From the NCBI GenBank assembly GCA_020346245.1, contig CP070778.1, positions 1,985,763-2,023,962 on the forward strand: a DNA stretch of 38,200 nt, written 5' to 3'. The DNA comes from Flavobacteriaceae bacterium (GTDB lineage Bacteria; Bacteroidota; Bacteroidia; Flavobacteriales; Flavobacteriaceae). Each line of letters begins with the position of its first letter. Within the stretch, counting starts at the first letter, position 1. The notes below the pieces were generated by a model. That model did not search any database and had not been told where the DNA came from. It was given only the letters and a program-made list of their open reading frames with translations. Both the position numbers and the translations under genes were made by a program. Positions 16,629 to 25,929 of this stretch are shown piece by piece.

Positions 16629-19040
16629 TCAGCGGAGCTTTGGATATTCAATAGGATTGGCCTCGTACATGATATGATATGTCTTTTCAAATATATCCTC
16701 TGCATTAGGCTTAGAAAAATAGTCTCCGTCTGAAGCATAGGCCGGTCTGTGAGCTTTTGCAGTAAGGGTTTGTGGAGCGCTGTCCAAATATTTGTAAGCC
16801 CCCTGCCGTTCTATAATATCTTGCATCAAATATGCAGCACATCCTCCTGGGACATCTTCATCAATAATCAACAGTCTGTTCGTTTTTTTAATACTGGCTA
16901 AGACAGAATTAGTAATATCAAAAGGAAGGAGGGACTGTGCATCAATAACTTCGGCATCAATTCCTACTTCTTTTAACTCCTGTGCTACATTTTGTACTAT
17001 ACGTAGCGTAGATCCATAAGACAAAAGAGTAATATCTGAACCTTTTTTAACAATTTCAACTACTCCAATGGGCGTACAAATTTCACCAAGGTTATGAGGT
17101 TTATCCTCCTTAAGCCTGTATCCATTTAGGCTTTCTATAATTAATGCAGGTTCATCACTCTTCATTAGGGTATTGTAAAAACCAGCGGCTTTGGTCATAT
17201 TCCTTGGTGCCAGTATATAAATTCCCCGAAGCAAGTGAATAATTCCGCCCATTTGCGATCCAGAGTGCCAGATACCTTCCAGGCGATGACCCCTTGTTCT
17301 AATAATTAGAGGTGCTTTTTGTTTGCCAACTGAGCGGTACAGTAGGGTAGCAAGGTCATCACTGAGAGTTTGCAGGCCATATAAAAGATAGTCCAGATAT
17401 TGAATTTCTGCTATTGGTCGAAGACCCCTCAGCGCCAGTCCAATTCCCTGGCCAATGATAGTAGCTTCTCTTATTCCCGTGTCTGCAATCCTCAATTCCC
17501 CATATTTCTGCTGAAGACCTTCCAACCCCTGATTTACGTCGCCAATAGCACCACTATCTTCACCAAAAACAAGAGCTTGTGGGTATTTTTCAAAAAGCTT
17601 GTCAAAATTATCTCTTAGGATAATCCGTCCATCCACTTTTTCGGACTTCTCATCAAACAATGGTTTTATTTCTTCAACATTAGTTGCTTTGTTGGGTAAT
17701 TCGCTAAAGAGGTGAGAGCTGAATTTAGTTTGAGAGTCCAAAAGGAAATTTTCAATCCATTTCAGTAACGCATCTTTTTCTTTAGAATTTTCTCCAATCA
17801 CATAACGAAGCGCCTTTCTAGAATTTTTAGCCAGATCTCTTTTAAGAGGCTCTTCCACAGCGATAAGATCGTTCTTTATTTTAGTTATAAATGCTCTGTT
17901 TGGACTATTTAAAGCAACTTTGTTCAACAATTCTATTAATTCTTTTTTAGCCTCTCTGTGAGGAGAAAGGAATTCTGTCCAGGCCTCTTTTTTTGCGTTT
18001 CTAACCTCCTTTTTAATCGCCACCTCAATTGCGGATAGAGAGTCATCATCAGTAATTTTGTTATCAAGTATCCATTCTCTGAATCGCTTGTTGCAGTCAT
18101 TTTCTTTTTCCCAGATCAATCTATCCTCGCTCTTATACCTTTCCTGTGATCCTGAAGTTGAATGCCCCTGTGGTTGTGTCAGTTCAGTTACATGGATTAA
18201 TACGGGTATATGTTCCTCTCTCGCCAGTTCTGAGGCATTCTCATAAGCATGAATTAATGCTGTGTAATCCCAGCCTTTTACCTTTAGTATCTCAAAACCT
18301 TTATTGTTTTCATCGCGTTGGAAACCTTTAAGTATTTCAGATATGTCTTCTTTGGTGGTTTGAAATTTTGCAGGTACTGAAATTCCATATTGATCATCCC
18401 ATACACTGATAACCATGGGAACCTGTAATACTCCTGCCGCATTGAATGTTTCAAAAAAATGTCCTTCAGAAGTGCTGGCGTTGCCAATTGTACCCCAGGC
18501 TACTTCATTTCCATTTTTGGAAAATTTAGTACTATCAATCCCCTTGACATTACGATAGATTTTGGAAGCTTGCGCCAGTCCAAGAAGTCTGGGCATTTGG
18601 CCTGCCGTGGGGGAAATATCAGGACTACTATTTTTTTGAGCAGTGAGGTCTTTCCATGAACCGTCTTCATTTAGGCTATACGATCCAAAATGGCCACCCA
18701 TTTGCCTGCCTGCACTCATGGGCTCCTTTTCAATATCTGTAGTGGCATAAAGGCCATGAAAGAAGTCTTTAGCACTAAGTTGCCCCAAGGCCATCATGAA
18801 GGTTTGGTCCCTGTAGTAACCGCTTCTAAAGTCACCGTTTCTAAAAGATCTAGCCATTGCCAACTGCGGCAATTCTTTACCATCTCCAAAAATTCCAAAT
18901 TTGGCCTTGCCGGTAAGAACTTCCCTTCTGCCTAAAAGACTACACTCCCGACTGGTGATCGCTATTTCATAATCCTTTAAAATCTGCGCCCTGAAATCCT
19001 CAAAAGAAATGTCGTCACTGGTCTGTAATTTTAAACTCAT
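16629..19040 (-). CDS. 2-oxoacid dehydrogenase E1, alpha and beta subunits fused
   Basis: An 803-residue thiamine-diphosphate enzyme that decarboxylates branched-chain or related 2-oxoacids and passes the acyl group to E2 lipoate. The N-terminal half is E1-alpha: 'ELPQLAMARSF', 'YYRDQTFMMALG', 'GRQMGGHFG', then the ThDP/Mg site (about 186-221: 'GNASTSEGHFFETFNAAG' to 'WDDQYGIS'). The second half, from about residue 460, is E1-beta ('VFGEDSGAIGDVNQGLEGL', 'DTGIREATIIGQGIGLAL', 'EIQYLDYLLYG', 'IIRTRGHRLEGIWHSGSQ'). I recall this fused form as common in Bacteroidetes. The start is ATG 19038-19040. The frame is open further to a TTG at 19088, but that TTG is the -33 element of the promoter. E2/E3 genes are not in the window. 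Confidence 0.93.
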   Translation of the reverse strand: MSLKLQTSDDISFEDFRAQILKDYEIAITSRECSLLGRREVLTGKAKFGIFGDGKELPQLAMARSFRNGDFRSGYYRDQTFMMALGQLSAKDFFHGLYATTDIEKEPMSAGRQMGGHFGSYSLNEDGSWKDLTAQKNSSPDISPTAGQMPRLLGLAQASKIYRNVKGIDSTKFSKNGNEVAWGTIGNASTSEGHFFETFNAAGVLQVPMVISVWDDQYGISVPAKFQTTKEDISEILKGFQRDENNKGFEILKVKGWDYTALIHAYENASELAREEHIPVLIHVTELTQPQGHSTSGSQERYKSEDRLIWEKENDCNKRFREWILDNKITDDDSLSAIEVAIKKEVRNAKKEAWTEFLSPHREAKKELIELLNKVALNSPNRAFITKIKNDLIAVEEPLKRDLAKNSRKALRYVIGENSKEKDALLKWIENFLLDSQTKFSSHLFSELPNKATNVEEIKPLFDEKSEKVDGRIILRDNFDKLFEKYPQALVFGEDSGAIGDVNQGLEGLQQKYGELRIADTGIREATIIGQGIGLALRGLRPIAEIQYLDYLLYGLQTLSDDLATLLYRSVGKQKAPLIIRTRGHRLEGIWHSGSQMGGIIHLLRGIYILAPRNMTKAAGFYNTLMKSDEPALIIESLNGYRLKEDKPHNLGEICTPIGVVEIVKKGSDITLLSYGSTLRIVQNVAQELKEVGIDAEVIDAQSLLPFDITNSVLASIKKTNRLLIIDEDVPGGCAAYLMQDIIERQGAYKYLDSAPQTLTAKAHRPAYASDGDYFSKPNAEDIFEKTYHIMYEANPIEYPKLR

Positions 19041-19057
19041 CAGGGAAAGATTTGTAG

Positions 19058-19088
19058 CAAAAATAGGAAAACAGGATGATTTTTGCAA
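19058..19088 (-). promoter_or_regulatory. Promoter of the E1 fusion gene
   Basis: On the minus strand, TTG (19086-19088), 20 bases, then TATTTTTG (19058-19065). Transcription would begin about 10-14 bases before the ATG at 19040. This fixes the start codon and rules out the longer open frame. Confidence 0.65.
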
Positions 19089-19197
19089 TCAAAAAAAATG
19101 GTTTTTAGTTAAGAAATAAGTAAAAAACACTCAAAATAGTATTAGGTAATTATAAATAATTTAAAAAAAAAGAATATTTCTAAGAATAATATAATTT

Positions 19198-22035
19198 CTA
19201 AAACCACTTTCTGGTGAAAAGACCTATTAAAGTTTTAGGGCTTAGTGTAATTACAAATCTAATTCTTTCAGCATAGTTTGGTTGTGCAATTTCCCAGCCA
19301 TTATTGGAGTAAACAGGAAAATATAATTCAAAATAGTCTGTGAGTAAATTAAGACGAACCCCAGAGTCGTAAACAAATCTTGCAGACTGATTTCTGTTTT
19401 TTATAAATCCGAGATCACCGTACAATTCTACCCATCTCCAGATGTTAACACTTGAATTTGTTGTTGCAATCCAGTCGTTTGCAAAAGGGTTCTCTAGCTT
19501 TGATTTAAAACCACCCTCAGCAATAATTAACTGCTGACTCCAAATACCCGAGTCTTCCGACCTTCCCAGATAATTATAGTCAAATAAATAATCAGTAGGC
19601 CTGTCCAGGGCAAAACTGAAGTAATCCCCGGTGGTATCGTTTCTCAAAAATTTACCGGCAAAAAAGCGAAAGTTAAATTGGGTGTTGTTTACAAATAGTT
19701 TACGGTATTCCAGATTAAAAGCTAATTTGGAAAAATCACCTGAGTACTGGGCGTCTACGAACCATTTAAAATAATCTATAATACCATTATTTGAATTCGT
19801 GAATCTTGCATTGAGAACGCTATAATCAGGATCAGTTTCTATATCGAGGCTTGGATCAATTGTTCTAAATACATTTACATATCTGAGCGTTAGCCATTTC
19901 CGTTTATTAGATATCAGATCCGTCGGACGCCAGCCTAATCTAACGGTTGGGGTAAATGTGCTGTACCGTGAATTGGTCTGAAAGTGGGAAGAAGATCCCC
20001 GTAGTTCATAATTAGTAACGTAAAAGCCACTTTTACCATGATAATGGCGGTAGTTAAGCCTGCCATATCCCACTAAAGTTTTTTCTCTGAAAGAATAAGA
20101 TGGCGCAATATCAAAAACAAATGGCCTTTCTAAAAGGGTTTTGTTTGTAAACCTCATACCTGGACTTACACCATCATAAATATTAAAATTTAAAATGGGC
20201 ATATAAAAGATTTGATTGTAATAAGGGTCTTCTGCGTCCTTAAAGAATTGAAATTTTAATTTTTTATTACTTATAAAGAAGCCCTTGAGTGTTTTCCAGT
20301 TATCTCTCTGATTGAATTCCGGGATAGTCTGATCGTAATTAAGTACCAGTCTTTTTTCCAAATTTCGGGGAACGGCAAAAGTCTCTTCAGTTTTAATCCC
20401 TGTAAACCAATATTTGGATACTACCTCATTGTTTCTTAATCCAAATAAGGATATTGGAACTTCAGTTCCGGTTTTGTTTTTAAGGGTGATATAAAGGGAA
20501 TCCTGGGTTTTAACAACATTGGAAATCTTGTAATCTATACGGTCATCTGTCTCAACATAGGTCCTAAAAAACCAATCAATGTCCTTCTCGGAATTCTGCT
20601 TTAAAATTTGCTCAAAATCTGAAGGTTTAACGGGGCTTAATTGATATTTCCTGTAAAATTCTTTTATCGCTGTATCAATACTCTCAACACTAGTGTAATC
20701 CGCAAGATAAGCAAGGCCTAAGCCTGCTTTATAGGTATTGGCTATTTTCTGATTAAATTTAATAAGTGAATCATTTGGAGTTGTCAGACCCTGGTCAAGG
20801 TTTTTTCTAGCTGTGAACATGTAAAGAAAAGGATATTGCTCATTGTAATCCATTTGAGCCAGGTGAAAACCTTTGATAAGCCACCCCTTTGATAATTTTC
20901 CTAATAATTTTTGATCGGGATAAAACTCCTCTACAAATTTGATCATCAAATAATTGATCACTGCATCACTTACCCACTTTTCCTTTCTGGGATTAAGAAA
21001 TATTGATTCTTTTATATAGTTGTTTAACGCAGTTTTCAAGAATGACATTTCAAACTGAAATTGTTTCTCATAAGGGCGTATAAATGATGGCAATTGATTT
21101 AATCCATAGGTTGGATTCTTATTAAAGTCTACTTCACTTACAAGAAGTTGCTCATAAGGAAAGTCTCCCAGATTTTCATGAATAAAACGCGAAATCCGAT
21201 GGATAGAAACGCCTTGTGAAATTTCATCATACTTGGTTCTCCGGAGATCTGTAACCACCAATAGTTCTGGAGTAACATGTTTAGTAAACTCCTTTTGCGC
21301 GTTAAGAATTATATAACTACTCTTCCTATTTACTCCTTCCAGAGTGGCTACTTGTTTTCCCGGATAGCCCGTTATATCTACTTCCTTGAAATTAGTCCCC
21401 AAAAACAAAGAATCTGGATAGCTGAAAATAATATTACTATCTGTATTTCCTGTATAGAGATCTTCAAGATTTTTATTTGAATATAACTGCCACTCCCCAT
21501 TATAAACTGCAGGAGTGAGATACCAATCTTTCAAGTAATAGCCTCCTATATTGTTATAACCAAACGTCGTGTATCTATTTGGAGGCAGTTTGACTGTATA
21601 TGTAAAAAATAATTTAGCTGAGTCACCAGGAGCTAAAGGAGCGTTTAAGTCAACTTTAATTAAATCGCGGCCTGAAGTCCGGTTCCATGAGATTGCCCTG
21701 TATTCGTCATCAACTATACTGAAAATAGTAGTCCTGCCACGTTCTTTTTCTTTGGCCAGATGAAGACTTTTCTTAAATTCCTCTGCGAAACGCTCTGCGA
21801 GGGCCGTGCTCTTATCGGAATAAGCGTTTGCCCAATCATTAAAATAAAGTATTTTCAGAGTATCCTTTGAATCATTTATGTATTCAAATTCCTGTTGAAT
21901 ATTTATTTCTTTTGTATCCGATTCCAACGAAGCTTTTAAGAGGTTATTATGTTGCGCATAGATGCTACTAACGCCGAATACCAGGTATAGTATGGCAATT
22001 ATTTTAAGAAAAACTGTAATGCGCTTTAGAAACAT
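19198..22035 (-). CDS. M1-peptidase-like protein fused to an outer-membrane beta-barrel; active site lost
   Basis: A 945-residue protein with a cleaved signal peptide (1-27, ending SSIYAQ). Residues about 30-560 look like an M1/gluzincin domain: an N-terminal beta domain with 'LTPAVYNGEW', 'FPYEQLLVSEVDFN', 'YGLNQLPSF' (310-318) in the GAMEN position, and 'EKWVSDAVINYLMIKFVEE' (352-370) where active enzymes have W-x-E-G. No HExxH is present anywhere, so zinc catalysis is unlikely. Residues about 590-945 alternate aromatic and polar strands and end in -RKWF, a typical outer-membrane barrel C-terminus. Its role might be a surface receptor or assembly factor. It follows the LOG gene by 7 bp, so it belongs to the uvrA-LOG transcription unit or close to it. 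Confidence 0.82.
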   Translation of the reverse strand: MFLKRITVFLKIIAILYLVFGVSSIYAQHNNLLKASLESDTKEINIQQEFEYINDSKDTLKILYFNDWANAYSDKSTALAERFAEEFKKSLHLAKEKERGRTTIFSIVDDEYRAISWNRTSGRDLIKVDLNAPLAPGDSAKLFFTYTVKLPPNRYTTFGYNNIGGYYLKDWYLTPAVYNGEWQLYSNKNLEDLYTGNTDSNIIFSYPDSLFLGTNFKEVDITGYPGKQVATLEGVNRKSSYIILNAQKEFTKHVTPELLVVTDLRRTKYDEISQGVSIHRISRFIHENLGDFPYEQLLVSEVDFNKNPTYGLNQLPSFIRPYEKQFQFEMSFLKTALNNYIKESIFLNPRKEKWVSDAVINYLMIKFVEEFYPDQKLLGKLSKGWLIKGFHLAQMDYNEQYPFLYMFTARKNLDQGLTTPNDSLIKFNQKIANTYKAGLGLAYLADYTSVESIDTAIKEFYRKYQLSPVKPSDFEQILKQNSEKDIDWFFRTYVETDDRIDYKISNVVKTQDSLYITLKNKTGTEVPISLFGLRNNEVVSKYWFTGIKTEETFAVPRNLEKRLVLNYDQTIPEFNQRDNWKTLKGFFISNKKLKFQFFKDAEDPYYNQIFYMPILNFNIYDGVSPGMRFTNKTLLERPFVFDIAPSYSFREKTLVGYGRLNYRHYHGKSGFYVTNYELRGSSSHFQTNSRYSTFTPTVRLGWRPTDLISNKRKWLTLRYVNVFRTIDPSLDIETDPDYSVLNARFTNSNNGIIDYFKWFVDAQYSGDFSKLAFNLEYRKLFVNNTQFNFRFFAGKFLRNDTTGDYFSFALDRPTDYLFDYNYLGRSEDSGIWSQQLIIAEGGFKSKLENPFANDWIATTNSSVNIWRWVELYGDLGFIKNRNQSARFVYDSGVRLNLLTDYFELYFPVYSNNGWEIAQPNYAERIRFVITLSPKTLIGLFTRKWF

Positions 22036-22042
22036 ATAGGAA

Positions 22043-22729
22043 TTAGAAATTTGGGCTCAATGTATGGCCTTTGTAGAAGGCATCAATAATTTCTACAACT
22101 TCTTCTTCTGTATCGGCAATTCGAATTAAATCCAGGTCTGTCTCACTAATATTTCCTGCATTTAGCATCGTGCCTTTTATCCAGTCTATCAAACCTTTCC
22201 AAAAGGATTCTCCGACAAGAATAATTGGGAATTTCCCAATTTTATTAGTTTGAATCAGGGTAAGAGCTTCGAATAGTTCATCGAGCGTACCAAATCCTCC
22301 GGGTAAAACAACGAATGCCTGTGAGTATTTTACAAACATTACCTTTCGAACAAAGAAATAATCAAAATCCAGGCTCTTATCATCGTCAATATAAGGGTTG
22401 TCATTTTGTTCAAATGGAAGTTCTATATTTAATCCAACAGAAGTTCCCCCCGCCAAATGAGCCCCTTTATTTCCTGCTTCCATAATGCCGGGACCACCTC
22501 CTGTAATGATACCATAGCCGGCTTCGGAAACTTTCCTGGCAACATTGACTGTAAGTCTATAATAATTGGCATCTTCTTTTGTTCTGGCGGAACCAAAAAT
22601 TGTAACACAGGGACCAATTGCACTCATTTTTTCAAAACCATTTACAAATTCACCCATTATTTTAAAAATGGCCCATGAATCGTTGGTTTTTATTTCATTC
22701 CATCCTTTATGGTGCTTTTCTTTCCTCAT
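22043..22729 (-). CDS. LOG/TIGR00730 family Rossmann-fold protein (nucleoside 5'-monophosphate phosphoribohydrolase-like)
   Basis: A 228-residue protein. LOG family members cleave N6-modified AMP or other nucleotides to a free base and ribose-5-phosphate. The defining motifs are complete: 'GGGPGIMEAGNKGA' (77-90), 'FFVRKVMFVKYSQA' (125-138, catalytic Arg) and PGGFGTLDE (143-151, catalytic Glu). It is cytoplasmic, with no signal. It starts 43 bp after uvrA and ends 7 bp before the M1-like/barrel gene. In bacteria the substrate is often AMP or a purine nucleotide, so a plant-type cytokinin role should not be assumed. Confidence 0.93.
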   Translation of the reverse strand: MRKEKHHKGWNEIKTNDSWAIFKIMGEFVNGFEKMSAIGPCVTIFGSARTKEDANYYRLTVNVARKVSEAGYGIITGGGPGIMEAGNKGAHLAGGTSVGLNIELPFEQNDNPYIDDDKSLDFDYFFVRKVMFVKYSQAFVVLPGGFGTLDELFEALTLIQTNKIGKFPIILVGESFWKGLIDWIKGTMLNAGNISETDLDLIRIADTEEEVVEIIDAFYKGHTLSPNF

Positions 22730-22772
22730 ATTCTTTTTTTTAATTACAAATCAATGGCAAAGAACTATTGAT

Positions 22773-25634
22773 TTATCCACGTACTTTTAATTTCGGGTTT
22801 TTTAAATCAAATTCCTTGTTTAGGTAAAATGCCGTATAGCTTTTATCATCTTTTGCAACTTCTTCAGGAGAACCAGCAGCAACTATCATGCCGCCCCCAC
22901 GTCCTCCTTCATAACCAATGTCAATTATATAGTCGGCCATTTTTATAACGTCCATGTTATGTTCTATTACTACTATGGTATTACCTTTATTTACTAATCT
23001 ATTTAAAACTTCCATGAGCACCCTGATATCCTCAAAATGAAGTCCGGTAGTGGGTTCATCTAAAATATAGAATGTATTCCCTGTATCCCGCTTGGACAAT
23101 TCAGTTGCAAGCTTTACCCTTTGTGCTTCCCCACCGGAAAGGGTGGTTGATTGCTGTCCCAACGAAATATAACCCAGGCCAACATCCTGGATCGTCTTTA
23201 ATTTTCGATGAATCTTTGGTATTTGATCGAAAAAGACAACGGCTTCATCAATGGTCATTTCAAGAATATCCGCAATAGATTTTCCTTTATACCTGATTTC
23301 AAGAGTTTCCCTGTTAAAACGCTTTCCATTACATGTTTCGCATTCAACATATACGTCGGGCAGAAAATTCATTTCAATTATCCTTAACCCTCCTCCCTGA
23401 CAGGTTTCACATCTGCCACCTTTTACATTGAAACTAAATCGGCCAGGCTTATATCCCCTGATAGCCGCCTCCGGTGTTTTGGCAAAGAGGGAACGTATTT
23501 CTCCGAAAACTCCTGTATAGGTAGCCGGGTTAGACCTCGGAGTTCTTCCGATTGGTGATTGGTTAATATCTATTACCTTATCAATGTTTTCCAGTCCTTT
23601 TACAGCAGCAAAAGGCATTGGTTTTTTAACACCATTAAAATAGTGTGCATTCATTATAGGATAAAGCGTTTCATTAATCAAAGTAGATTTGCCACTACCT
23701 GAAACACCCGTTACTGCGATCATTTTTCCCAAAGGAAATTCAACCGATACATTTTTCAGATTATTCCCTGTACATCCTATCAGGCTTATACTTTTTCCAT
23801 TTCCTTTTCTCCTGGTTTCCGGAATGGGAATCTTCTTTTCCCCAGTGATAAATTGTGAAGTTAATGTATGTTGATCAATGAGCTCGGCAGGAGTCCCTTC
23901 TGATATAATCTCACCTCCGTGTTTTCCTGCATGAGGACCAATATCTATTACATGATCTGCATTTTCAATCATATCACGGTCGTGCTCAACAACAATTACA
24001 GAATTACCAATATCTCTAAGTGATTCTAACGATTTGATAAGGCGATTATTGTCGCGTTGGTGCAACCCAATACTGGGTTCATCCAATATATATAAAACCC
24101 CAACCAGCTGAGAACCTATTTGGGTTGCAAGCCTTATTCGCTGTGCTTCTCCACCGGAAAGCGACTTTGAACTCCGATTCAGGGATAAATAATCAAGACC
24201 TACGTCTAACAAAAACTTTAGTCTCGATCTTATCTCCTTTATGATCTCATCGGCAATCTTTCTTTGATTTCCTTCTAATTTGGAATCGAGTTCATCAAAA
24301 AAACGAGCAAGATCAGAAATATCCAGTTGACATAAATCTGCTATATTCCTATCCTCAATTTTATAATAAAGTGATTCTATTTTTAATCTTGAACCATTGC
24401 AGACAGGACAGGTTCTTTTATCCATAAAGTCCCTCGCCCAGCGCTTAATTGAGCTAGAAGATGCCTGATGGTACTGGTTTTTTATAAAATTAGCTATGCC
24501 CTCATAGTCTATATGGTATGCTCTTTTTACACCAAGGGTTTTGGAATCAATTTCAAACTTTTCAGAGCCGCCATATAAAATGGTGTTAAGGGCTTCATCC
24601 GGAATATTCTTTATGGCATCCGTAAGTTCAAATTCGTACCGTTTGGCAATAGTTTCTAACTGTTTAAATGCCCATGAACGTTTATATTCGCCAAGGGGAG
24701 CAATACCTCCCGATTGAATAGATAATTTTTTATTCGGGAAAATTTTATTTTCGTTTACCTCGAAGACATGTCCCAATCCATTACATTCCTTACACATGCC
24801 CTTAGGAGAATTAAAGGAAAAGGTATTGGGCTCCGGTGTTGGATATGAAATCCCGGTACTGGGGCACATTAAGTCCCTGCTGAAATATCTTGGAATGGAT
24901 TCACCTTCTTCAAGAACCAGTAAAACGTTATCACCACTGTACATGGCGGTGTTAATTGATTCAGAAAGTCTTTTATTCAAATTTTCATTACCATCAATTT
25001 TCAGGCGGTCAATAACGATTTCAATATCGTGCGTCTTATACCTGTCTACCTTCATTCCCTTGGTGATATCCATAATTTCACCATCTACCCTTACTTTTAC
25101 GAAGCCCTGTTTTCCAATTTGCTCAAAAAGTTCCCGATAATGCCCTTTCCTTGATTTAATAACCGGTGCAAGGATGTTTATCCTTTTTCCAAAATAACTT
25201 TTATTAATTAGTTGTTTAATTTTATCATCACTATAGCTTACCATTTTTTCACCGGTATTGTAGCTATAGGCATCGGATGCCCTTGAAAATAATAATCTAA
25301 GGAAATCGTAAACTTCTGTAATTGTTCCTACGGTAGAGCGTGGTGATTTGGAAGTCGTTTTCTGTTCTATTGCTATTACCGGGGAAAGTCCATCAATTTT
25401 ATCTACGTCGGGACGCTCCAGACCTCCTAAGAATTGTCGTGCATACGAAGCAAAGGTCTCAATATAGCGCCGCTGACCCTCAGCATAAATGGTATCAAAG
25501 GCCAAAGAAGATTTACCACTGCCTGAAAGTCCGGTAATTACAACCAGTTTTTCTCTTGGGATGGTTACGTCAATATTTTTTAAATTATGAACGCGAGCAC
25601 CCTTCACTTCAATATGCTCCTCGTAATTTATCAT
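22773..25634 (-). CDS. uvrA: UvrABC system protein A
   Basis: UvrA (953 residues) scans DNA for bulky damage and loads UvrB in nucleotide-excision repair. Two ABC modules: Walker A GLSGSGKS (about 35-42) and GVSGSGKST; signature LSGGEAQR twice, each followed by a Walker B (YILDEPSIGLHQRD, YILDEPTTGLHFED). The C-terminal zinc finger is intact (CETC-x-CETC spacing). The first finger reads CPST...CKEC, so one of its usual four Cys is absent. The start is ATG 25632-25634. A TTG at 25646 is also open, but it lies at or before the predicted transcription start, and the ATG gives the family N-terminus 'EVKGARVHNLKNI'. A second UvrA may exist elsewhere in the genome. Confidence 0.96.
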   Translation of the reverse strand: MINYEEHIEVKGARVHNLKNIDVTIPREKLVVITGLSGSGKSSLAFDTIYAEGQRRYIETFASYARQFLGGLERPDVDKIDGLSPVIAIEQKTTSKSPRSTVGTITEVYDFLRLLFSRASDAYSYNTGEKMVSYSDDKIKQLINKSYFGKRINILAPVIKSRKGHYRELFEQIGKQGFVKVRVDGEIMDITKGMKVDRYKTHDIEIVIDRLKIDGNENLNKRLSESINTAMYSGDNVLLVLEEGESIPRYFSRDLMCPSTGISYPTPEPNTFSFNSPKGMCKECNGLGHVFEVNENKIFPNKKLSIQSGGIAPLGEYKRSWAFKQLETIAKRYEFELTDAIKNIPDEALNTILYGGSEKFEIDSKTLGVKRAYHIDYEGIANFIKNQYHQASSSSIKRWARDFMDKRTCPVCNGSRLKIESLYYKIEDRNIADLCQLDISDLARFFDELDSKLEGNQRKIADEIIKEIRSRLKFLLDVGLDYLSLNRSSKSLSGGEAQRIRLATQIGSQLVGVLYILDEPSIGLHQRDNNRLIKSLESLRDIGNSVIVVEHDRDMIENADHVIDIGPHAGKHGGEIISEGTPAELIDQHTLTSQFITGEKKIPIPETRRKGNGKSISLIGCTGNNLKNVSVEFPLGKMIAVTGVSGSGKSTLINETLYPIMNAHYFNGVKKPMPFAAVKGLENIDKVIDINQSPIGRTPRSNPATYTGVFGEIRSLFAKTPEAAIRGYKPGRFSFNVKGGRCETCQGGGLRIIEMNFLPDVYVECETCNGKRFNRETLEIRYKGKSIADILEMTIDEAVVFFDQIPKIHRKLKTIQDVGLGYISLGQQSTTLSGGEAQRVKLATELSKRDTGNTFYILDEPTTGLHFEDIRVLMEVLNRLVNKGNTIVVIEHNMDVIKMADYIIDIGYEGGRGGGMIVAAGSPEEVAKDDKSYTAFYLNKEFDLKNPKLKVRG

Positions 25635-25651
25635 GGAATTAGACAAAGTTG

Positions 25652-25659
25652 CAAAGGTA
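25652..25659 (-). promoter_or_regulatory. -7 element of the uvrA promoter
   Basis: TACCTTTG on the minus strand, 17 bp before the ATG at 25634. No clear TTG at the expected -33 position. No GGA-N5-TCC operator like those at 26922-26972 is seen here. Confidence 0.5.
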
Positions 25660-25929
25660 CGTTTTTGACTACTAAAAAGGAAGCCTGGTTTATTGTGATT
25701 TTGTTAAAGCGTTGTAACAGAGTAAATACTAAACTTGTTCACTTAGGTAATGCAGCAAGAAACCCCGGATACAGTTTTACCTTGCCTTTAGTTTATGTGC
25801 AAAGGGAATTAAAGAACAATACAATAAGTACTAGAGTGGAGAAGTAGCAGAAACAATTTCATAGTTCAAAATATACCTATTTAGGCTATTAGGCCATAGT
25901 ACATTTCCCTTGAAATACAGACCGGGTTA
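25660..25929. other. Gap between the uvrA promoter and the TIGR03915 gene
   Basis: About 270 bp upstream of the uvrA promoter and downstream of the TIGR03915 stop. A plus-strand frame (25587-25847) is open but runs antisense into the uvrA start and has no recognisable protein. No terminator or repeat was found. Confidence 0.4.

Noticed and set aside
16489..16643. Minus-strand frame open for about 50 codons downstream of the E1 gene
   Set aside because: No ATG, no recognisable family, overlaps the E1 stop region in another frame and has no promoter. Chance opening is likely in AT-rich DNA.
22043..22729. Lysine decarboxylase annotation for the LOG protein
   Set aside because: The PGG-x-GT-x-x-E motif marks the phosphoribohydrolase family; the older decarboxylase label is a known misannotation.
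25587..25847. 86-codon plus-strand frame across the uvrA start
   Set aside because: Antisense to uvrA at its 5' end and crosses the uvrA promoter; the composition does not resemble a real protein.
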